Origin: JBIOJM01 sp044450785
Lineage (GTDB): Bacteria > Planctomycetota > Planctomycetia > Isosphaerales > Isosphaeraceae
Direction of reading: 5' to 3'
Length of the DNA: 21,971 nucleotides
Assembly: GCA_044450785.1 (NCBI GenBank)
Contig: JBIOJM010000151.1
Span: 1-21,971 of the forward strand
Shown: positions 1-7,300 of the stretch, piece by piece
How positions within the stretch are numbered: position 1 is the first letter of the stretch
How the letters are laid out: every line of letters begins with the position of its first letter
The notes under the pieces: generated by a model
The model's input: only the letters and a program-made list of their open reading frames with translations
The model's database searches: none
What the model was told of the DNA's origin: nothing
Program-made: the position numbers and the translations under genes

Positions 1-2
1 GC

Positions 3-644
3 GGTGCCGAGCTCGCCTGCCTCCGCGGGCACGAGGGCTGGGTCTCTAGCGTGGCGATATCCCCCGACGGCCGCCGGATCGTGAGTAGGTCTGACGACCA
101 TACGGTGCGGGTGTGGGACGCCGCGAGCGGTGCCGAGCTCGCCTGCCTCCGCGGGCACGCCAACGCGGTCTTGAGCGTGTCGACGTCCCTCGACGGCCGC
201 CGGATCGTGAGCGGGTCTTACGACAATACGGTGCGGGTGTGGGACGCCGCGGGCGGTGCCGAGCTCGCCTGCCTCCGCGGGCACACCGGCGTGGTCTGGA
301 GCGTGGCGTATTCCCCCGACGGCCGACGGATCGTGAGCGGGTCGCGCGACCATATGGTGCGGGTGTGGGACGCCACGAGCGGTGGCGAGCTCGCCTGCCT
401 CCGCGGGCACGCCGACGAGGTCTATTGCGTGGCGTATTCCCCCGACGGCCGCCGCATCGTGAGCGGGTCGAAGGACCAGACGGTGCGGGTGTGGGATGCG
501 GACAGCGGTGTAGAGCTGGCCTGTCTCCGCCCGCATGCGGGTTCGGTCATAAGCGTGGCGTATACCCCCGACGGCCGGCGCATCGTCAGCGCGCACGGGC
601 TTCTGTCCGGGGACTCGACGGTGCGGGTGTGGGATGCGGACAGC
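3..644 (+). repeat. Tandem WD40-coding repeats, five units of about 126 bp
   Basis: Five consecutive units code for one WD40 blade each. They share long near-identical stretches such as gagctcgcctgcctccgcgg and gtgcgggtgtgggacgc. Units here use 'gagctc gcc' and encode S/T-P/L-D-G, whereas units of the second WD40 gene use 'gagctg gcc' and encode D-R-E-G. Each array therefore appears to have been homogenised separately. Confidence 0.9.
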
Positions 645-917
645 GGGGAATGCATCGAGGTAAGCCAGGGTATAGAGTGTGGTGTCCGAATCGCGGCGCC
701 GGCAAGGCTGTTTCCATGGCGGGCGACGGATAGGGACCTGGAGACGACGATCGAACCGGCGTGTGGTGGCGAGGCAGTCGCGTGGTTCCCGGCCGCATTG
801 AAGGATACCGCGACACACCCCTCGGGCCGCATCTGGGCCGGGTCCGTGGCCAATCATCTGTACCTGATCCGGCTTGAGGGTGACCCGGATTCGATACCCC
901 CGGCAGGAGATCCGTGA
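3..917 (+). CDS. WD40-repeat protein, 3' end (5' end outside window)
   Basis: The reading frame is open to the left edge, so this is the C-terminal part of a longer protein. It shows five 42-residue WD40 repeats with the pattern GAELACLRGH…SVA…PDGRRIVSGS…TVRVWDA, each one blade of a beta-propeller used for protein binding. The fifth repeat carries a four-residue insertion. After the last repeat comes an approximately 90-residue tail (FPWRAT…LETTIEPA…AVAWFPAAL…THPSGRIWAG). It is closely similar to the tail of the 1450-residue protein at 4367-8719, so the two are paralogues. The missing N-terminus may therefore also hold DUF4062 and an NTPase domain, but that cannot be seen here. The stop codon overlaps the next start in the string GTGATGA, which suggests translational coupling with the membrane protein downstream. 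Confidence 0.93.
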   Translation, partial: GAELACLRGHEGWVSSVAISPDGRRIVSRSDDHTVRVWDAASGAELACLRGHANAVLSVSTSLDGRRIVSGSYDNTVRVWDAAGGAELACLRGHTGVVWSVAYSPDGRRIVSGSRDHMVRVWDATSGGELACLRGHADEVYCVAYSPDGRRIVSGSKDQTVRVWDADSGVELACLRPHAGSVISVAYTPDGRRIVSAHGLLSGDSTVRVWDADSGECIEVSQGIECGVRIAAPARLFPWRATDRDLETTIEPACGGEAVAWFPAALKDTATHPSGRIWAGSVANHLYLIRLEGDPDSIPPAGDP

Positions 918-1453
918 TGAGTGTTTCCTGTTTCGCCAGTGTCGAGACGCCGAAGGACGACATGCACGACGCACCGGACGACCTCGCCCACTGGCCACAA
1001 CTGGCCGGGAGGCTCCAGGTCTGTGCCGAGGTGATCGAGCCCGCATTCCGCAAGGCCGACGGAGCCGCGCTGCGGCACCAGTGGAATCACCGGCAACTGG
1101 TCAAGTTGGCGACGGTCTTCGGCACCGCGGCGATCATCTTCGCCATACTCCAGCTCGCCTTCGGCGATGCGATCGGGCTTCATCAAATCGCCTTCGACGA
1201 GCTGGTTGCCGTGGGGTTCGCGCTTGTCGCGTTCGTGCTGGGCTCGCTGGTGGCGTTCCAGATTCTCTGGCTCGTCGAGCGCAACAAGGCCGAACGGCTC
1301 CGCATGGCGGAAGTTTCGCTACCTCGTCGACCCAAACCCGAGGAGACTGGAATATCGAATGGCTCAGATCCATCAGCTCTGTCTGAACGACCTGACGGTC
1401 TTGCACCAAATTCCCGTCGAATTCTCCAACTTCCAGAGGACCGTAACACGTGA
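917..1453 (+). CDS. Two-TM membrane protein, SLATT/DUF4231-like, frame apparently disrupted near its 3' end
   Basis: The encoded protein has an N-terminal soluble helix (about residues 15-50) with a conserved-looking stretch EPAFRKADGAALRHQWNHRQ. Two hydrophobic segments follow, around LATVFGTAAIIFAILQLAF and LVAVGFALVAFVLGSLVAFQ, then a charged helix WLVERNKAERLR. This layout fits SLATT domains, two-TM effectors in nucleotide-dependent conflict systems that are predicted to perforate or depolarise membranes. ATG 917 is preferred over GTG 914 because AGGAG at 905-909 is well spaced and the ATG overlaps the previous stop. From about 1304 to the stop at 1453 the codons become unlike the rest (low GC at third positions). 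A different frame then carries the natural-looking continuation, so a one-base frameshift is likely. The SLATT call is by layout and sequence feel, not by search. Confidence 0.7.
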   Translation: MSVSCFASVETPKDDMHDAPDDLAHWPQLAGRLQVCAEVIEPAFRKADGAALRHQWNHRQLVKLATVFGTAAIIFAILQLAFGDAIGLHQIAFDELVAVGFALVAFVLGSLVAFQILWLVERNKAERLRMAEVSLPRRPKPEETGISNGSDPSALSERPDGLAPNSRRILQLPEDRNT

Positions 1454-1475
1454 AATACGAACCTCGTCCGATTGA
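1305..1475 (+). pseudogene. Out-of-frame C-terminal continuation of the SLATT-like gene
   Basis: In the frame starting at 1305 the DNA encodes WRKFRYLVDPNPRRLEYRMA and then a further 37 residues up to TGA at 1473-1475. Joining it to ...NKAERLR in the upstream frame needs only the base at 1304 to be dropped, and gives ...AERLR-WRKFRYLVDP.... That is a smooth helix of the kind that follows the second TM in SLATT/DUF4231 proteins. Third positions in this frame are GC-richer than in the frame that terminates at 1453. It could be a real frameshift mutation, a sequencing error or recoding. The tail would overlap the RyR gene start by 26 bases. Confidence 0.55.
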
Positions 1476-1737
1476 CACCTCTACCATCGAGTTGACGCCC
1501 GAGATCCTGGAGTTGACCGAACGCCTCGCCGAAAACGCGCACGACCTATGGGGACGCCAGCGCATCGCCGACGGGTGGACGCACGGTCCACAGCGCGACG
1601 ACACCAAGAAGCAACACCCGTCCCTCGTGCCGTACGACCAACTGCCCGAATCCGAAAAGCAGTATGACCGCATCGCTGCGATGGAGACGCTCAAGGCCAT
1701 CCGCGCGTTGGGCTATCACATTGAGAAAGCCACGTGA
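1450..1737 (+). CDS. Stand-alone RyR (ryanodine receptor repeat) domain protein
   Basis: The 95-residue product is essentially one RyR domain from end to end. It shows the hallmarks YEPRPIDTSTIEL, LAENAHDLWGRQRI, GWTHGPQRDD, KKQHPSLVPYDQLPESEK and a closing YDRIAAMETLKAIRALGY. RyR domains are best known as paired repeats in animal calcium-release channels, and single bacterial copies occur near conflict and nucleotide-signalling genes. Known biology of the family suggests a ligand- or protein-binding module, not an enzyme. GTG 1450 is chosen because AGAGGA at 1435-1440 lies nine bases upstream. The start overlaps the end of the SLATT-like gene, so the two are probably made together. Its likely role here, as sensor or adaptor for the nucleotide made by the next gene, is inference. 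Confidence 0.9.
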   Translation: MKYEPRPIDTSTIELTPEILELTERLAENAHDLWGRQRIADGWTHGPQRDDTKKQHPSLVPYDQLPESEKQYDRIAAMETLKAIRALGYHIEKAT

Positions 1738-1805
1738 CATCGAGCACGAGGGCTTGGCGCATCACGAGCATGTCACCCTGAGACGACCTTGCGAGGAGTC
1801 CTGCC

Positions 1806-4238
1806 ATGTCGCCGAAGCCCCTCCACTTCTCAGTCAAAGCCCTGGTCGCCGACGGGACACCACAACGACTCGTGATCAGGCGATCGGCCAGTTCCAGGAA
1901 CCATCCAGGCCTGTGGGACCTGCCCGGTGGCAAGTGCGAACCGGGCGAGCCGATGGACCAGGCTCTTGTCCGCGAAGTCGAACAGGAAACAGGGCTGCAA
2001 ATCCGAGTGGGACGCGTCATCGGCACAACGCAGGTCGAATTGGCCGATCGAATCGTGGTGTACCTCATCTTCGAGGCCGACCGGGTTGGAGGCGAGCTGC
2101 GTCTTGGCAGCGAGCATGACGCACACGAGTGGCGCTCACCCCACAAGCTGCACGACCTGCCCTTTCCGGCACACTTCCAAGAGCCACTTCGAAGCTATGC
2201 CCAGTCGGCGAAGAAGTCGGGCGTTCGAAATCCCTTCAAGGCGACGGATTACGAGCAGCACGTCGAGGGGTTCCGTTTGGTGCGGCCCGTCTATGCGCGG
2301 CTTGCCGAGCATCTTACGCGAACACTTGAGGGACTCTCACAGTCACTTGGCCTCCACTGTTTAGTTCAAGCGCGGGCGAAGACCATTGCGAGCTTTGCCG
2401 AAAAAATCATGCGTCCGGGGCGCGTTTATGCCAACCCTCTGGTCGATCTGACCGACCTGTGTGGCGCGCGCGTGATCTGCCACACGCTCGGCGGCGTCAA
2501 CGCCGTCAGTGAATCGATCAAGAAGCGATTCACCATAGTTCCGGAAGAGTCGGGCGACAAACTGGCGACGCTGGCGGCAAGCGAGTTCGGCTATCGATCG
2601 CAACACATCGTCGTTCGCGTTCCCAGGGAGACCCTCGATTTGACTGGGCCCTCGCTTACGGATGTGCCGGAGCATTTGAGCGCCGAGATCCAGGTGAGGA
2701 CCATTCTCCAGCACGCGTGGGCCGACATCCTCCATGAGCTTAGCTACAAGAGCCGTTTCAAGCTCCCAGCAGAGTGGCAACGCGTGTTCGCCCGGTTGGC
2801 CGCCGTGCTCGAAGAGGCCGATCGTGAATTCGAGTCGAGCAGCGTCGGCTTGTCAGAATACGCGTCGAGCTACGACGCATACTACACCGAGGAGCAGCTT
2901 AAGGAGGAAATGGAGAAGCTCGCGATCGTTCTGAAAGCCGATCCACATCACACAATCGCCCATCAGCTTGCTCGCATGGCCATTCTGCTCGGTGGCCAAT
3001 GGAATCGAGCCATCGAGGCGCTCAAGCCCTTTGAAGGATCGGGAAGTGCGGCCGTATTGCGCGATTTGGGAGTGAGCCTCTGCAAGTTGCACGGCAAGGA
3101 GGATCCCGAGTGCGAGGAATTTCGACGCGGTCAGGAATTGCTCCAGAAAGCCTGCGAACTCGACCCAACGGATATCGATGCGCCCGCTTCGCTCGGTGGG
3201 ACCTGGCGCAGGCGTGCGATCGCTATCCGCGACACGGAGAAAAAGGCCGCGTACCACGCCCTCGCCAAGCATTGGTACTTCGAAGCGTTCAAGATCGGCC
3301 CGACACACCCTTATCCCGTGGGCAATTACATCGAATGCGCCATCGCCGACCACGAGAACGCCGACCAAATCATCAATTGTTTTTATCCTTCGATTCATGC
3401 TGCGAGTATTCGTTGTCAGAAACAGACCGAAGTAGGCGTCAACCTGCCGTGGGCCTACTTCGATCTGGGCAAGTTTCAGCTCATGCTGCGCGAGCCCTAC
3501 AAGGCGCTCGACTCATACGCCAAGGGCGTGGCCGATAGCACGGCGGCCTTTTTCATCGACTCGGCGCTTACCTCTTTCCCGACCTTGGCGAGCGCCAAGG
3601 TTAAAGGGTACGAATGGTCGGAGGCTTTCTTGAGGCTGGCGAAGGCGATTCGCTTCGAGAGGCTTGATACGGACCCGCCATCACCAACCGCGGATGATCA
3701 AGATTTGAAGCCGCCGGTCGTTGTCGTCGTGGGATATTGCGGAACACCGGCCGCCGAGGAGCACCGAACGCTTCTACAAGAGGCATTCCGAGACTTTCGG
3801 GGCACGATCGTCTCAGGAGGCACGTTGGCCGGTATTAGCGCCGTCGTCGGGGAATTGCAGACGGAGTACCCCACCGCAATTCGTACGATCGGCTATGTGC
3901 CACGTGATCGCCCAGCAAATGTGGAGATCGACACGCGATATTCCAAGCATCGTGAATCCGCAGGCGCCGACTTTTCACCGCTGGAACCGCTGCAATACTG
4001 GGCCGATCTACTCGCATCGAAGGTCCCAATAAACCAGATTCGCGTGCTTGACATCGGCGGAGGGCAGATCGCGGCAAGCGAATGCGTGATGGCGCTGGCT
4101 CTGCGCATCGCCGTCGGACACATTGCCGTCCCTGGTTCGGAAGTCCAGCAAGCTCTCGCGCAGTCGCGCTGGTCTGGGCACCCGTTGCTCCGAGCACTTC
4201 CAGTCGACGTGTCGGCCGTCAAGGCGTTTTTGAGTTAA
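1806..4238 (+). CDS. Nudix – RelA/SpoT nucleotide synthetase – TPR-like – SLOG fusion protein
   Basis: This 810-residue protein has four visible parts. Residues 5-125 are a Nudix hydrolase domain with the box G42-x5-E48-x7-R56-E57-V-E-Q60-E61-T-G63. One of the usual metal-binding Glu positions is Gln (Q60). Residues about 150-345 are a RelA/SpoT synthetase domain with R190-x-K192…S196…K200, D217-L-C-G-A-R, G-Y263-R-S-Q-H267 and E294-I-Q-V-R-T, so the pyrophosphotransferase residues appear intact. There is no HD hydrolase domain. Residues about 360-620 are helical with TPR-like pairs. Residues 637-810 form a Rossmann-like SLOG domain (VVVVVGYCGTP, S670-G-G-T-L-A-G-I-S, D749-I-G-G-G-Q), expected to bind nucleotide-type ligands. 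The start is supported by GAGGAG about eight bases upstream. The protein likely makes, senses and perhaps degrades a (p)ppNpp-type messenger. The product nucleotide cannot be read from sequence. Confidence 0.93.
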   Translation: MSPKPLHFSVKALVADGTPQRLVIRRSASSRNHPGLWDLPGGKCEPGEPMDQALVREVEQETGLQIRVGRVIGTTQVELADRIVVYLIFEADRVGGELRLGSEHDAHEWRSPHKLHDLPFPAHFQEPLRSYAQSAKKSGVRNPFKATDYEQHVEGFRLVRPVYARLAEHLTRTLEGLSQSLGLHCLVQARAKTIASFAEKIMRPGRVYANPLVDLTDLCGARVICHTLGGVNAVSESIKKRFTIVPEESGDKLATLAASEFGYRSQHIVVRVPRETLDLTGPSLTDVPEHLSAEIQVRTILQHAWADILHELSYKSRFKLPAEWQRVFARLAAVLEEADREFESSSVGLSEYASSYDAYYTEEQLKEEMEKLAIVLKADPHHTIAHQLARMAILLGGQWNRAIEALKPFEGSGSAAVLRDLGVSLCKLHGKEDPECEEFRRGQELLQKACELDPTDIDAPASLGGTWRRRAIAIRDTEKKAAYHALAKHWYFEAFKIGPTHPYPVGNYIECAIADHENADQIINCFYPSIHAASIRCQKQTEVGVNLPWAYFDLGKFQLMLREPYKALDSYAKGVADSTAAFFIDSALTSFPTLASAKVKGYEWSEAFLRLAKAIRFERLDTDPPSPTADDQDLKPPVVVVVGYCGTPAAEEHRTLLQEAFRDFRGTIVSGGTLAGISAVVGELQTEYPTAIRTIGYVPRDRPANVEIDTRYSKHRESAGADFSPLEPLQYWADLLASKVPINQIRVLDIGGGQIAASECVMALALRIAVGHIAVPGSEVQQALAQSRWSGHPLLRALPVDVSAVKAFLS

Positions 4239-4366
4239 TGATCCGAGCGCACTTCGATAGAATCTTCTTTTGTCGATATCTCGTTTTAGTGACTTGGTAC
4301 TTGACCCGCTGTCTCGATCACAAAGCTCAGTTCACCTCTTGCGCGACACGGAGGAGTTTCTGAACC

Positions 4367-7300
4367 ATGGCCTCTACTTGGCAAACGGCCCGCGTCTTCA
4401 TCTCCTCGACATTCCGCGACATGCACGCGGAGCGCGACCACCTGGTCAAGGTCGTGTTCCCCGAGTTGCGTGAGCGGTTGCTGCCGCACCGCATCGAGTT
4501 GATCGACATCGATCTGCGCTGGGGGATCACCGAGGAGGAATCGAGGAAGGACCGCGTCCTTGACCTCTGCCTCGAGCTGATCGACGATTGCCGGCCGTTC
4601 TTCCTGGGCATTCTGGGCGAGCGCTACGGCTGGGTCCCGAAGACACTCTCCGACGCGGTGAAGGAAAAGTACGGCTGGGTCCAGCACGAGACCGGCAAGA
4701 GCGTCACGGAGCTGGAGATGCTCTTCGGCGTGCTCCTGATTGACCCGCGGATGAAGGGGCGTTCGTTCTTCTACTTCCGTGATCCGAAGGCGCTCGACGA
4801 CGTCCCTGAGCCCGCTCGCTCGGAGGTCTATGTCGAGACCGACCCGGAGTTGATCCGCAAACTGGCGGCGCTCAAGCAGAAGATCCGCAACGTCCGCGAC
4901 CAGGGTTATCCCGTCTTCGATGGCTACCCGGCCCGCTGGAACCAGGATGCGACGAACCGCCTGGCGATTGACGAGAAGTACAAGAAGGGCCGTCTGGAAA
5001 GCCTGGAGGCCTTCGGCCGCCGGGTGAAGCGCGATCTCTGGCGCGGGCTCTGCCGCCGGTATCCCGAGATCCGCCGCCGTCGGCGTCTCTTGCTCCAGCG
5101 CACCCAGCCCGAGCCGGCCCAGGTCGACCCCTGGGCCGAGGAGCGCGACATCCAGGAGCGGTTCATCCACTCCCGGCTGGGCGTCTACGTCGGCCGCGAG
5201 ACGCTCTACCACGATCTGGAGATCTATGCCGACGGCTCGAGCAAGGGCCCCTGTCTGCTCACCGGCCCTGGCGGCTCGGGCAAGTCGGCGGCGCTAGCGA
5301 AGTTCGTCACCGACTACCAGAAGTCACACGACGACGTTGTCGTCATTTCTCACTTCATCGGTGCCAGCCCACGCTCGGCCTCACTCCGGGACACGCTCGA
5401 GCGCCTCTGCCGCGAGCTGTACGAGCGTGTCCTCCGCACCGAGCACGCCGCGCGGCTGGCTTCCGTCCCTGGCACCGGCGAGGAGGCCGAGAAGGCACGC
5501 CAGATGATCGAGCAGGAATACACCATTCCGCAGGAGATCGCCCCGCTGGTCACGACCTGGCGCAACTTCCTCAAGCAGATCCCGATGGAGCACCGGGCGG
5601 TGATCGTGCTCGATGCTCTCAACCAGCTCGAGGAGGCCGACCGGGCCCGTGAGCTCTGGTGGCTGCCCCATGATTTTCTGTCCCGCGTGAAGGTCGTGGT
5701 CAGCGCGATCGTCGAACCCGAATCTCAGCAGGCCGACCAGGATCTGCTGGCCCGAGCCTTCGTCCATCGCGACAAGACGCACATCCGCATGGAGCCGCTC
5801 ACCGACGCCGATCGGCGCGCAATCATCCGCCAAGTGCCCTCGATCGCGGCCAAGACGCTGAGCGACTCCCAGGTCAAAGCGATGCTGGCCAATCCGGCGA
5901 CCGACAATCCGCTCTATCTCCGCGTGGCCATCGAGGAACTCCGCGGGTTCGGCTCGTTCGAAAAGCTCAATGACCGGATAGCAGCGCTTCCGGCTGAGGG
6001 GGTGTCGGATGAGACTTACACTAAAGGCAAGTTCACTCCCGAAGCCATGAGACAGGCCGGCGACCCTGTTACGGCCCTGTTCACCCAGGTGATCCAGCGC
6101 CTGGAGTCAGACTTCAGTCCGCCGGTCGTGCACGATGTGCTGACCTTGATCGCCTCTGCCCGTCGTGGGCTGTCGGAACGCGAGCTGCAAGATCTCTTGG
6201 CTGATTTACCCGAGGCTGACGACCTGTTCCCGATCCTCCGGCAGTTACGCCCCTACCTGGTGAATCGAAACGGCCTGCTCGGATTCTTTCACGGCAATCT
6301 GCTCCAGGCCGTACAGCGCTGCTACCTGGCGACGGAGGATGATTGTAAGGCAGGCCATATCCGCCTGGCCGAGTTCTTCGAGAAGCAGGATCCCTGGCGG
6401 GAGTCGCTGGAAGAGCAGGGCGCTCGTTCCCGGTGGTTTCCCCTCACTCCACGGCCGACGAACGTCCGCCGCGCTGATGAACTGGTGTGGCAGTGGCTCG
6501 AGGCCAAACGGTGGGATAATGTTTCACGGACTCTGCTGGATCTGGACTTCCTCGAGGCCAAGGCCGAAGCCGGCCAAGTCTTTGACCTGGTGTCGGATTT
6601 CACCCGAGCCGTCGAGCGCCTGCCCGGGAACCATTCGGACCGCCGTAACCTGCGGCTCATCTCCCAGGCGGTGGGCGCCGACATTCAGTCCCTGGCACGT
6701 CATCACACCACGCTGTTCCAGTGCCTCTGGAACCGGTGCTGGTGGTACGACTGTCCAGCGGCCGCCGCCCACTACGACGCGCCCCCCGGCGGCTGGCCCG
6801 CGGCCGGGCCGCCGTGGAGCCGACCCGGGGACGATCGGCTGGCCACATTACTCGAATCCTGGCGCGCGGCGAAGGAACGAAGAACCCCCGCCTTCGCCTG
6901 GCTGCGGTCGCTCCGCCCGCCCCCGTTTCCTCTCGGCGGCGCCGAGCTGGCCTGCCTCCGCGGGCATGACGACACGGTCTGGAGCGTGGCGTTCGACCGG
7001 GAGGGGCGACGGATCGTCAGCGGGTCACGGGACAACACGGTGCGGGTGTGGGACGCGGCCTCCGGCGCCGAGCTGGCCTGCCTCCGCGGGCACGACGACT
7101 GGGTCAACACCATGGCGTTCGACCGGGAGGGGCGGCGGATCGTCAGCGGGTCGGAGGACGACACGGTGCGGGTCTGGGACGCGTCCTCCGGCGCCGAGCT
7201 GGCCTGCCTTCGCGGGCACGACGGCTGGGTCATGAGCGTGGCGTTCGACCGTGAGGGACGGCGCATCGTCAGCGGGGGCGGGGAGTTCGACAAGACGGTG

